From positions 124,001 through 188,000 of the forward strand of contig JACKDL010000007.1 in NCBI GenBank assembly GCA_020633555.1: DNA of 64,000 nt, given 5' to 3'. The notes under the pieces are model-generated. The model had not been told where the DNA came from. It did no database searches and was given only the letters and a program-made list of their open reading frames with translations. Source of the stretch: Myxococcales bacterium. Its GTDB lineage: Bacteria > Myxococcota_A > Bradymonadia > UBA7976 > UBA1532. This document shows positions 48,001 to 55,388 of the stretch, piece by piece (position 1 is the first letter of the stretch; each line of letters opens with the position of its first letter). Position numbers and translations under genes: made by a program.

Positions 48001-50972
48001 GCGACACGGCGGGCCGGCCCGACGTGGCCCCGAGCTGCGACGATGGGGCGGCGGGCGACGACCTGTGGCTCCTGCTCATCGAGCGGCCCAGCGAGGTGAG
48101 CCTGAGCACCCGCGACGCTGACCGGGTGGCCGACACACTGCTGAGCCTGCGCCGCGCCTGCGACGGCCCCGCCCTGGGCTGCAGCGACGACGAGCTGCCG
48201 GGCGCGGCGGCCTGGTCGAGCCTGCGGCTGCGGCTGCTGCCCGGCGTGTACCTGGTGCAGGTGGAGACCCGCGGCGAGGCCACGGCCTACGCGCTGCACG
48301 TGGCCATCCGCGGCACGCCGCCGCCCCAGTGCGGCAACGACATCGACGACGACGGCGACGGCCGGGTGGACTTCCCCGATGACCCCGAGTGCGCCGATCG
48401 CGGCGACACCCGCGAGGGGCCGGCCAACCTCAACCCGCGCTGCGCCGACGGTGGCGACAATGACGGCGACGGGCGGGTGGATCTGTTCGACCCCGGCTGC
48501 ACCGATCCCGCCGATGACGACGAGGCCGATCCCCCCGTGCTGCCCGCCTGTGGCAACGGCGAGGATGACGACGGCGATGGGCGGGTGGATTACCCGCAGG
48601 ACCCGGAGTGCACGGCCGCCGGCGCGCTGGTGGAGGACGACGCCTGCCGCCCGGGGCTGGTGCCCCAGGACCTGACGGCCACGGGCCGCGTGGTGGGCAA
48701 CCTGGCGGCGGCTGACGTGGATCGCTTCCGCCTGGCCTGCGCCGCCGAGGGCACCGGCGAGCACGTCTACCAGTACACCCTGGCGCAGCCGGGGGTGCTG
48801 CGGGCCAGCCTGGCGCACCCCGACACCGAGGTGGCCGCGACGGTGGAGATCCGCGGCGCCTGCGAGCGGGCGGCAACCTTCGCGGCCTGCGGCCCGGCGC
48901 GCCCGGGGGACGAGGCCGAGGCGCGGGTCAGCCCCGCCGGGGCGCAGACCTGGTACCTGTTCGTGGGCCCCCGGCCCGACCAGAGCGGGTTGAGCAGCCG
49001 GGGCCGGCCGGTGCCCCTGGACGACCCCGACTGCGACGTGCAGGGCCGCGCCGATCTGGGCAACAACGGCATCGGCGACGGCTGCAATGACGCCTTCGAC
49101 GGCTTCGGCGCCGTGCGGCTGGACGAGCAGGCGGTGGATGTGTCGGAGGGCGTGCGCCAGGTGCAGCTCGGCGACCGCCAGGTGCAGGTGCGCTCGGAGT
49201 GGGCCAGCGAGGACGTGTGGCGGCTCGTCGTCGGCTACGGCGGCGCCCCTGCGCAGGTGGCGGTGACCGGCAACCTGGGCAGCGACGGGGCCACCCAGGG
49301 CTTTGCCGTGCCCGTGCCCTTCGCCGGCGCCGAGCTGGTGGCCCGGGTGACCAACGACGGCGGTCTGGATGACGCAGGCGGCGATCCGCAGGTGGTGGCC
49401 CTGCTCGTGCCCGCGGCCCTCGATCAGCTCGACGCGCTGGCCTACCAGCTCGACGGCGACGGGGTGACCTGGAGCGGGCGCCTGGCCGGGGGCTTCACCT
49501 TGTACGTGGCCGTGGGCGGCGGCGCCGCGGCGGACGTGGTGGCGGCCCTGGCCGACGACCTGCTGTTGTTGGAGGACGACGCGCCCCGGGTGGGCGCCTA
49601 CACGCTGACGGTCGCGCTGCTGCCGGCCTGCGGCGATGGGCTGGACAACGACGGCGACGGCCTGGTGGACCGCTGGGATCCGGGCTGTGAGTCCCTGGAA
49701 GACGGCGACGAGGCCCACGATCCCAACGGGCTGCCCGAGTGCAGCGACGGGGTGGACCAGGACGGCGACGGCCGCACCGACTTCCCCTTCGCGCCCGGCT
49801 GCACGGCCGCCGGTGATCTCAGCGAGGCCCTGGGCGGGCCCCTGCCGGCCTGCAGCAACGACGCCGACGACGACGGCGACGGGCTGACGGACTTCCCGCT
49901 GGATCCCGGCTGCGACTTCGCGGCGGACGGCGATGAGGTCGACGCCTTCCTCGACCCACCGGCCTGCGCGGACGGCGTGGACAACGACGGCAACGGGCGC
50001 GTGGACTTCCCCGACGACCCCGGCTGTGCCTACGCGGCCGAGCCCGTGGAGGCCGGCCCCAACCCGCCCCCGGCCCGCTGCGCCGACGGCGTGGACAACG
50101 ACCAGGACGGGCGGGTGGACGTGGCCGATCCCGGCTGCGTGACGGCGCTGGATGATGACGAGGTCGATCCCGACGTGCCGCCGGCGTGCGGGAACGGCGC
50201 CGACGACGACGGCGACGGCGCGGTGGACTTCCCGGCGGACGACGGCTGCGAGGCTGCGGGCGACGCCTGTGAGCAGCCGGGCTGGCGCCTGTGCGCGGGC
50301 GGCTGCATCCCGGTGGACGCCGATCCGCAGAACTGCGGGCGCTGCGGTCGGGTGTGCGCCGAGGGCGTCGCGTGCCAGGACGGCCGCTGCGGCGATCTGC
50401 GCCCGGTGGTGAAGCTGTGCGGCGCCAGCAGCCGCGACGTGACCCAGTTCATCCGCGGTGAGCTGGCCCAGGCTGAGGTGCAGGTGGTGCCCGGCTGCGA
50501 CCCCGACGACCAGACCCAGGCCCTGCTGGTGACCCGCAACGGCATCGCCCAGGTGGAGCAGGCGGCCGCCGGCGTCCGCGCGTGGGTGGCCGACGGCGGG
50601 CAGCTCATCGGCGAGTTCAGCAACACCCACCGGCTGTGGACGGTGGCCTTCGAGGTGCCCACGGCCCAGGGGCCGCGGCGCGGCGACTGCCAGGACAACG
50701 TCCAGCCGGCGGTGCAGCTCAGCCCCCAGGACCCCTTCTGGCAGGCGCTGGCGTTCGAGCCCGTGCCCGCTGGGCAGACGGGCTGCGGCTACGAGGTGGG
50801 CCAGTTCGCGGGGCTGGTGCCCCTGGGCGGCTGGGCGGCCGATCAGGTGTCGATTGGCTACCGCGATCTGGGCGGCGGCCGGGTCTGGGCCGTGGACCTG
50901 GATTGGCAGGACAACCAGGGCATGACCGCGCTGAGTCTGGACATGATGGCGGCGATGATCCGCGGCCAGTGA
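45063..50972 (+). CDS. Giant mosaic lipoprotein with TSP3 and MopE-type repeats, 1969 aa
   Basis: A secreted, lipid-anchored protein (signal ending LAGC, Cys22). Order of parts: about eleven thrombospondin-3-like repeats (residues about 42-366, DGDGVGDACDNC); an alpha-toroid domain resembling terpenoid-cyclase/prenyltransferase folds (about 390-815: FGMLLGAWLRGG, SFQMTAVSTWAWRQLG, WYGRWAAEKAIYAC), with a MopE-type motif inside it; then three blocks of MopE-type metal-binding repeats, thirteen in all, of the form CADGVDNDGDGRxDxxDPxC (about 827-950, 1089-1184, 1522-1730), separated by PPC-like beta domains; a short Cys-rich piece (CAGGCIPVDADPQNCGRCG); and a final region of about 200 residues of no clear family. 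ATG 45063 follows AAGGAG by eight bases. The role is unknown; it is probably a calcium-stabilised surface protein. Confidence 0.85.
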   Translation: MFVFRSAVKWAALVAALALAGCPDDGGSSGEADSGGASVDGDFDGVADAQDNCPTEANGDQLDGDGDGLGDVCDNCPAVANPDQADGDRDGVGDACQGGPDQDGDGIPDDADNCAANPNPEQLDRDGDGVGDACDNCVDVENADQADGDGNGVGDACPPPPDADADGVPDAGDNCVDVPNEDQADGDTDGVGDLCDNCPGDANPDQADGDGDGIGDACANGDEDEDGVLNADDNCPRVANPDQADGDGDGVGDACDNCPTLINPAQPDADGDGVGDRCDNCELPNPDQADSDGDGYGDVCEAGDRDEDRVPDERDNCPDTPNTPQYDFDGDGVGDACDNCVRQVNADQADGDGDRLGDVCDPAPQDPLNEGVPRLQEICDGLDNDLNGDVDDVRPGDAGGALADAFALRVFDAIEFGLEWLRARARGAGDNQLQIDGDLTPLAALAFLEAPAVPGGPPRGYAGLSPADKVRVWQMIRYTVQRDDPCRLGRAGVPYTYRTGSFGMLLGAWLRGGGPDDLGLEVTATQCLANLAESLLWHQGHYPADPALLAAQDEVCDGLDNNCNGQWDEGLEGCEIPPRPAEGNPLAENCGPAENFRGGWNYNQPAIDADMSTTVFVVSGLMAASEFVPTAANPDMARRLTNQLAWQTQAEDGASGYRPGAAAGAAVQNPSFQMTAVSTWAWRQLGVPCSDPRVQAHLRYLRANYEYVGMAPLSGWSSNWYGRWAAEKAIYACEPDGNDGVFRDQFGVRVPADDGYPLQRRSHTYDYAWQLLQWQHPETGQFGQVNGAPASWQPGSAHVFAVLTLSASLGGVVTDDIIRPGEEDPQCADGVDNDGDGRIDNDDPDCPFACGLFEERLPACSNFVDDDDDGRTDFPQDPGCAQPLDDDEADPACGNGADDDGDGVVDFPGDPGCADLLDDDEADPADAPVCANGVDDDEDGLTDFGADPQCLFAAQDREDFACGEGLAMGRRILGDGRLLGDTAGRPDVAPSCDDGAAGDDLWLLLIERPSEVSLSTRDADRVADTLLSLRRACDGPALGCSDDELPGAAAWSSLRLRLLPGVYLVQVETRGEATAYALHVAIRGTPPPQCGNDIDDDGDGRVDFPDDPECADRGDTREGPANLNPRCADGGDNDGDGRVDLFDPGCTDPADDDEADPPVLPACGNGEDDDGDGRVDYPQDPECTAAGALVEDDACRPGLVPQDLTATGRVVGNLAAADVDRFRLACAAEGTGEHVYQYTLAQPGVLRASLAHPDTEVAATVEIRGACERAATFAACGPARPGDEAEARVSPAGAQTWYLFVGPRPDQSGLSSRGRPVPLDDPDCDVQGRADLGNNGIGDGCNDAFDGFGAVRLDEQAVDVSEGVRQVQLGDRQVQVRSEWASEDVWRLVVGYGGAPAQVAVTGNLGSDGATQGFAVPVPFAGAELVARVTNDGGLDDAGGDPQVVALLVPAALDQLDALAYQLDGDGVTWSGRLAGGFTLYVAVGGGAAADVVAALADDLLLLEDDAPRVGAYTLTVALLPACGDGLDNDGDGLVDRWDPGCESLEDGDEAHDPNGLPECSDGVDQDGDGRTDFPFAPGCTAAGDLSEALGGPLPACSNDADDDGDGLTDFPLDPGCDFAADGDEVDAFLDPPACADGVDNDGNGRVDFPDDPGCAYAAEPVEAGPNPPPARCADGVDNDQDGRVDVADPGCVTALDDDEVDPDVPPACGNGADDDGDGAVDFPADDGCEAAGDACEQPGWRLCAGGCIPVDADPQNCGRCGRVCAEGVACQDGRCGDLRPVVKLCGASSRDVTQFIRGELAQAEVQVVPGCDPDDQTQALLVTRNGIAQVEQAAAGVRAWVADGGQLIGEFSNTHRLWTVAFEVPTAQGPRRGDCQDNVQPAVQLSPQDPFWQALAFEPVPAGQTGCGYEVGQFAGLVPLGGWAADQVSIGYRDLGGGRVWAVDLDWQDNQGMTALSLDMMAAMIRGQ
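45187..46160 (+). repeat. Thrombospondin-3-like repeat block (about 11 units)
   Basis: About eleven degenerate units of roughly 80-90 bases encode D-rich loops such as ADGDGDGVGDACDNCP. They are conserved in protein and partly in DNA, which makes this stretch prone to recombination or assembly collapse. Confidence 0.8.
47541..50270 (+). repeat. MopE-type metal-binding repeats in three blocks (about 13 units)
   Basis: Units of the form CxxGxDxDGDGRxDFPxDPxC occur in blocks at about 47541-47911, 48328-48611 and 49627-50250, linked by DDDEADP-like spacers. The Asp/Asn pattern matches MopE-type calcium- or copper-binding motifs. Beta-rich domains lie between the blocks. Confidence 0.75.
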
Positions 50973-51267
50973 GCCCGGCGCAGGGCCCCCGGGGCGCTGG
51001 TGGGTCAACCGCGGGCGGGGCCCCGGGGCCGGCGTTCCCTCGCCCGGGTCCATGCTGGCTGAAAAAGTGAAGAGTTCTTCGGGGGTTGAGAGGGTGTATT
51101 CCGGCTGAATACGCTTTGCCTCGTGGGCCTTTGCCGTCCCCGGATCCCTCCATCAAGTTGCAGTCACCCTGGAGCCATTGGAAGCGCAGTGGAAGCCAGG
51201 GAGTTTCCATATTTTATGTGCCCTTTGGTGGCTTTGTGAGCCTGTGGGGCGCGGGGAGGATGATCCG
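50973..51267. other. Intergenic region, AT-richer, upstream of the thioester-domain gene
   Basis: The first 85 bases are GC-rich with no clear terminator. From about 51055 the sequence is distinctly AT-richer than its surroundings, with TTTCCATATTTTATG around 51204-51218 as a possible promoter element, a foldable 35-base unit at 51167-51201 (own entry) and a strong GGGGAGGA before the start at 51268. No other gene is apparent. Confidence 0.5.
51167..51201 (+). promoter_or_regulatory. Two-tier hairpin in the leader of the thioester-domain gene
   Basis: CCCTGG (51167-51172) pairs with CCAGGG (51196-51201). Inside it CCATT pairs with AGTGG (one G-T pair), leaving an eight-base loop and small bulges. 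A TGGAAGC heptamer occurs twice within it. It could be a leader RNA structure or a protein site. It does not match the cyclic di-GMP or other riboswitch patterns I know. Confidence 0.35.
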
Positions 51268-52440
51268 ATGGTGCGCAAGAGCGTGTGGATGGCCGCGATG
51301 GCGGCGGGTCTGGTGGCGGGGGCGGCGCAGGCCGAGGTGCTGCGGTATGTGGGCATCGATCCGGGGCGCAACTTCAGCTTCCGCTATGACGGCCAGGGGA
51401 AGAGCGTCCGGGGTGGCACCATGGACGTGCTGGTGGACGGCGCGCCCACTCAGGCCTATTGCGTCGACCTGGATCACACCATCCGCGGCGGCGTGAACTA
51501 CACCGTCGATCCCACCGACGTGCCCGCCGAGGGGCCGTGGTGCAGCATCAGCAGCATCCTTCTGCTGGACGCGCCGGGCACCGCCCTGGAGAGCGCCGCC
51601 CGCCAGGCCGCCGTGTGGATGCTCACCTACGGCGACCGGGTGACCGCCTTCCCCGCGGACATCACCGCGGCCGCACAGGCCCTGATCGAGAGCGTGGCGG
51701 GCGACTGCCCGCTGCTGTGCGGCGAGCAGATCGCGTGGGACTCGGCGGGCACCTTCGATGAGGACGGCCTGCTGCATGTGGAGGTGAGCCTGACCCGGGC
51801 GGACGGCAGCGCCATCCCCTTCCAGGCCGGCTGGGCCAACATCAGCGCGGGCGCCTTCGTGGGCGACGGCACCTTCACCACCGACGCCGACGGCCGCGCC
51901 ACGGTGGTGGTGGACGCCACCGGCGCCGCGCTGCCCATCGAGATCAGCTTCGCCACCGAGGGCACCCGGGTGGTGACCTTGGACGCGGATCCCCAGACCT
52001 TCCAGCGCCTGGTCACCGCCCTGGGCATCTGCGAGTACGATCCCAGCTTCCCCTACGGCTTCGGCGAGGACGGCTTCGGCGATCCCCGCACCATCGGCTT
52101 CTGGAAGCACCAGGTGCGCGGCAAGGGCCGCATCCACGTGTCGGCCGAGACCCTGGAGAGCTGGCTGCCCCTGACGGTGCTGGGCGAGACCTTCGAGACC
52201 GTCGAGGCCATGGAGACCGCGCTGTGGCTGAAGAACGCGCCCATGGAGCTGCGCGCCGTGCAGCAGTGCCTGGCCACCCGGCTGAACGTGGCCTCCAGCG
52301 AGCTGGGCTGGGCCACCCCCCTGGATCTGGGCGACGGCGCGGCCTACCTGTTCAGCTTCTGGGGCGCCGCCAAGGACGCCTTCGACGCGGGCGACTTCGA
52401 GACCGCCAAGACCATCTGCGACACCATCAACAACCTGTGA
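51268..52440 (+). CDS. Secreted thioester-domain protein, 390 aa
   Basis: A signal peptide (residues 1-22, cleavage after AQA) leads into a thioester-type domain. TQAYCVDLDHTI carries Cys65 and AARQAAVWML carries Gln113; this Cys plus Gln-x-x-x-Trp pairing is the signature of adhesin thioester domains that form an internal Cys-Gln bond able to attach covalently to host or surface amines. A beta-sandwich (about 155-245, VEVSLTRADGSAIPFQAGWA) follows, then a C-terminal part starting DPRTIGFWKHQ, a GFWKxH-type motif found in secreted proteins of several phyla. ATG 51268 has GGGGAGGA eight bases upstream. No membrane anchor or sorting signal is seen, so it may be released. Thioester formation is inferred. 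Confidence 0.75.
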   Translation: MVRKSVWMAAMAAGLVAGAAQAEVLRYVGIDPGRNFSFRYDGQGKSVRGGTMDVLVDGAPTQAYCVDLDHTIRGGVNYTVDPTDVPAEGPWCSISSILLLDAPGTALESAARQAAVWMLTYGDRVTAFPADITAAAQALIESVAGDCPLLCGEQIAWDSAGTFDEDGLLHVEVSLTRADGSAIPFQAGWANISAGAFVGDGTFTTDADGRATVVVDATGAALPIEISFATEGTRVVTLDADPQTFQRLVTALGICEYDPSFPYGFGEDGFGDPRTIGFWKHQVRGKGRIHVSAETLESWLPLTVLGETFETVEAMETALWLKNAPMELRAVQQCLATRLNVASSELGWATPLDLGDGAAYLFSFWGAAKDAFDAGDFETAKTICDTINNL

Positions 52441-52494
52441 GCCCGGCGGCGCGGCCGGGGGGCGCGACGCCCGCGTTCGAGCCGCCCCGTGTGC

Positions 52495-52995
52495 TCAGTA
52501 GAGCCGCGCCACCAACGCCCGGACCCCCTGGGGGTTGGTGGCCGCCACCATGCGGCCGATGAGCTGGCCGTCCTTCAAGAACACCGTGGCCGGCGTGGGG
52601 CTGATGCCGTAGGCGGCCGAGAGGCGGCGGGCGCCCAGCCCCACGGCGAAGTCCACGTGCCGGGCGGTCTGCTCGGCCTGCGGGCACCCCTCGGCGTCGC
52701 CCACGTAGTACACGACCCGCACGCCGGCGGCGTCGAGCAGCGCCCGCTCCTGGTCCAGGGTCTTCAGCCATTCTCGGCAGTAGAAGCAGCCCACGTCGCC
52801 GAAGACCACCCACGTGGCGCCGGCGTCGGGCACGTCGCGCAGCGCGGGGCACAGGGGCTCGAGGGGGGCCGCGGGGCTGGGGGCCAGGGGCTCGTAGTTG
52901 GACGGCAGGGCCGGGGCGGCGTCGTCGGCGCAGGCCCCCAGGAGCGCGAGGGCGCAGGCGAGGCTCAGAGCGGTGCCGGAGCGGCGGGGGCGCAT
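52495..52995 (-). CDS. Thioredoxin-like lipoprotein, 166 aa
   Basis: A lipid-anchored thiol-disulphide protein. The signal ends in LLGAC, and the thioredoxin fold has GDVGCFYCREWLKTL (CxxC active site CFYC), VRVVYYVGDAEGCP and the cis-Pro segment GISPTPATVFLKDGQLIGRM. It should act in the periplasm, as a reductase or in cytochrome/oxidase maturation, but no direct partner is adjacent. ATG 52995 gives the lipobox. It converges with the thioester-domain gene and is divergent from the MORN protein gene. Confidence 0.87.
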   Translation of the reverse strand: MRPRRSGTALSLACALALLGACADDAAPALPSNYEPLAPSPAAPLEPLCPALRDVPDAGATWVVFGDVGCFYCREWLKTLDQERALLDAAGVRVVYYVGDAEGCPQAEQTARHVDFAVGLGARRLSAAYGISPTPATVFLKDGQLIGRMVAATNPQGVRALVARLY

Positions 52996-53065
52996 GCCCT
53001 CAGATTGACCGCCCGCCCGGGTTGACGCCACCCTGCACGGCACTGGCACCCCCCGGAGGTCCCCG

Positions 53066-54169
53066 ATGCTCTTGCTGACCAGCCTGGCGGTGGCCCTGGC
53101 CGCGCCGGCCGCCCTCACCGTGACCTGCCCCCCCGGCACGACGGCACAGACCGCGCCCGACGAGGGGGGCAAGGCGCAGTGGTGCGAGGGCGCTGACGGC
53201 TTGCGGGTGGGCCCCTGGGCGCGCTGGCACCCCAACGGCGCGCCGGCGGCTCAGGCGAGCTACGTGAACGGCCGCCGCGAGGGCCCGTTCGAGGCCTGGT
53301 ACCCCATGGGGCCCACCCGGGTGAAGGGCAACTTCAAGGCCGGCCAGCGGGTGGGCACCTGGGCCTACTTCGACGGCGGCGGCTGGAAGCGCGAGGGTGC
53401 CATCGAGGCCGACCGCTTCGAGGGGCCCTGGACCGTGACCGACGACCAGGGGCGCAAGCGGGCCGAGGGCAGCTACAAGGCCGGCGCCCGGGACGGCCGC
53501 TGGGTGTGGTACGGCGCCGACGGGGGGGCCAGCGCGGGCAGCTACGATCAGGGCCGGTTTCTGATGTGCGACGGCGACTGCCCGCTGCTGCAACCGCAGA
53601 TCGAGATCGAGGAGGCGCTGAAGGGCCTGGAGGTGGAGAGCGCCCGCTGCTACCGCGAGGCGCGCAAGGTCCAGCCCGAGCTGGCCGGCAGCGTGGAGCT
53701 GCACTGGCAGGTGGATCCCGCCGGGGGCACCGCCGACGTGAAGGTGGCCGGCGGGAGCCTGCCGCCGGGCCCCCTGAGCGCCTGCCTCATCGACGCGGTG
53801 GCCGCCATGCGCCTGCCCGCGCCGGGCCGCAGCATCCCCGCGAAGCGCGTGTTCCGGTTTCGGCCCAAGAGCGGCTTCCAGGACGAGCTGACCACCCTGG
53901 GCCACTGCCAGGCGAAGCCGCTGCGGCCGGCCCTGAACCCGGCCCGGGCGGGGCTGATCCGTTGCGTGAAGGCGAGCCGCCCCTGGCCGCCACCCGAGGC
54001 GGGGGCCGTACAGCTCCGCTGGCAGGTGGGTGGCGACGGGCGGGTCACCGGCGTGGGGGTGACCCCCGACGATGACGCCCGGCTGGTGGCCTGCCTGGTC
54101 AAGCAGGTGGAGCCGCTGGCCTTCCCCCCCGAGGCCTGTCAGGTGCGCTACACGCTCCGCTGGGAGTAG
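53066..54169 (+). CDS. MORN-repeat protein with AgmX/PglI-like C-terminal domains, 367 aa
   Basis: A signal peptide (about 1-13 or longer) precedes MORN-like toxin-antitoxin-type repeats (GLRVGPWARWHPNG, GRREGPFEAWYPMG, GQRVGTWAYFDGGG, GARDGRWVWYGADG) over residues about 45-165. Two copies of a TonB/AgmX-PglI-like domain follow, each with a C-Y or I-R-C start, a GxVxLxWQV strand and a CLIxxVxxxxFP-like end (about 185-280 and 300-367). These C-terminal domains are common in myxobacterial envelope proteins. ATG 53066 follows CGGAGG. The function is unknown. Confidence 0.78.
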   Translation: MLLLTSLAVALAAPAALTVTCPPGTTAQTAPDEGGKAQWCEGADGLRVGPWARWHPNGAPAAQASYVNGRREGPFEAWYPMGPTRVKGNFKAGQRVGTWAYFDGGGWKREGAIEADRFEGPWTVTDDQGRKRAEGSYKAGARDGRWVWYGADGGASAGSYDQGRFLMCDGDCPLLQPQIEIEEALKGLEVESARCYREARKVQPELAGSVELHWQVDPAGGTADVKVAGGSLPPGPLSACLIDAVAAMRLPAPGRSIPAKRVFRFRPKSGFQDELTTLGHCQAKPLRPALNPARAGLIRCVKASRPWPPPEAGAVQLRWQVGGDGRVTGVGVTPDDDARLVACLVKQVEPLAFPPEACQVRYTLRWE

Positions 54170-54271
54170 CGGCCGGGCGGCCCGCGGTCACCTGCCGGTG
54201 ACGGCGCCCCTGCGCAGGCCCGGATCCAGGGTGGCACGGGTCTTGAGAAGAACCCGGGGCGGAGGTGCGCC

Positions 54272-54769
54272 ATGGGCCGACTCACGCTGCCGAGCACGCT
54301 GCTGATCCTCAGCGCCGGTCTGGCGCTGGCCGCGCCCCCGAAGTCCCCCCCGGCGGCACCCGCCACGGCACCCGTCTCGGGCCCGGCGAAGGCCGTGGGG
54401 CTGGTAGACGCCCTGCCCGCCGAGGTGCGCACGCTGCTGAAGCCACGCATGGGGCGACACATCCGCGACCTGAAGGCTCTGCGGGGCAAGGTGCAGGCCG
54501 CGGACTGGGCGGACGTGTGGCACCGGGCGAAGGCCATCGCCGATGAGCCGCGCATCGCCCGGCCCGTGGAGGGCGCCACCGACACCCTGAACGCGGCCCT
54601 GCCCGCCGAGTTCTATGAGCACCAGGACGCGCTGAGCGCCGAGGCCACGGCCCTGGCGGCCGCGGCCAAGGCCCAGGATGTCGAGGCCGCCGAGCAGGCC
54701 TTCGACCGCTTGTCGATCACCTGCGTGAAGTGCCACGGGCACTTCGGGGCTCCGCCCCACAAGGACTGA
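54272..54769 (+). CDS. Cytochrome c'-like heme protein, 165 aa
   Basis: A periplasmic helical cytochrome of the c' type. A signal peptide (about 1-20) is followed by a helical bundle (about 40-150) and a heme site CVKCHGHF near the C-terminus (Cys151, Cys154, His155), the usual place in this fold. ATG 54272 follows GGAGG by seven bases. Members bind CO or NO or move electrons; which applies here is unknown. A diflavin reductase and an octaheme cytochrome lie 0.6-3 kb downstream. Confidence 0.82.
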   Translation: MGRLTLPSTLLILSAGLALAAPPKSPPAAPATAPVSGPAKAVGLVDALPAEVRTLLKPRMGRHIRDLKALRGKVQAADWADVWHRAKAIADEPRIARPVEGATDTLNAALPAEFYEHQDALSAEATALAAAAKAQDVEAAEQAFDRLSITCVKCHGHFGAPPHKD

Positions 54770-54816
54770 CCCTACAAGGCCGCCCCCGAGGGGGCTGGTT
54801 TCACCGGAGCGCTCCC

Positions 54817-55272
54817 ATGCTGAACCCCCCCATCGAGCCCACCGCCGCCGATCGCCGCGCCATCCTGGAGCAGGCGCGCACCGTGGCCGTGCTGGGCGCC
54901 CACCCCGATCCGGCGCGGCCGGCTCACTTCGTGCCCAAGTACCTGATCGAGAAGGGCTATCGAGTCCTGCCCGTCAACGTCACCAAGGCCGGTGAGTGCT
55001 TCTTCGGCCACGACGCCCCCTGCGCCCTCGCCCACCTGAACGACCTGCGCGAAGAGGTGGACGTGGTGGACGTGTTCCGCAACAGCGAGGCGGTGGCCGG
55101 CCACCTGGACGAGATCCTGGCCATGCAGCCCCCGCCCAAGGTGGTGTGGATGCAAGAGGGCGTGCGCAACGAGGACGTGGCCCACAAGCTGCGCGAGCGC
55201 GGCATCGTGGTGGTGCAGGACAAGTGCATGCTGGCCGAGCACCGCGACCTGGGCGTGCCTGAGCTGCACTGA
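54817..55272 (+). CDS. CoA-binding domain protein (YccU-like), 151 aa
   Basis: A small cytoplasmic Rossmann-fold protein of the YccU/CoA-binding family. Motifs are TVAVLGAHPDPARPAHFVPKYL, GYRVLPVNV, VDVVDVFRNSEAV, VVWMQEGVRNEDVAHKLRER and VVVQDKCMLAEH. The start is ATG 54817, with CGGAGC about ten bases upstream. The family's function is not defined. Length is typical. Confidence 0.88.
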   Translation: MLNPPIEPTAADRRAILEQARTVAVLGAHPDPARPAHFVPKYLIEKGYRVLPVNVTKAGECFFGHDAPCALAHLNDLREEVDVVDVFRNSEAVAGHLDEILAMQPPPKVVWMQEGVRNEDVAHKLRERGIVVVQDKCMLAEHRDLGVPELH

Positions 55273-55388
55273 CGCCCGCGCGCCGCTCGGCGCCGGCGGG
55301 CCGAGCAGAATCGTCGCCCGCCTTGTGACCCCGGCGACCCACCGATACTCTTGTTCGCCTTGTTCGCCAAGGGTCGGCCAGCCGCACC

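Noticed and set aside
44358..51053. Huge minus-strand open frame opposite the giant lipoprotein
   Set aside because: Very high GC with few stops opens the antisense frame. Only its last 185 codons (the exbD-like gene) have a recognisable protein and a sensible start.
51125..51215. Cyclic di-GMP riboswitch before the thioester-domain gene
   Set aside because: The hairpin lacks the conserved GEMM segments such as GCAAA and the tetraloop receptor.
52441..52494. Terminator between the thioester-domain and thioredoxin genes
   Set aside because: Only a weak GGCGGC/GCCGCC pairing with a long loop is present and there is no T run.
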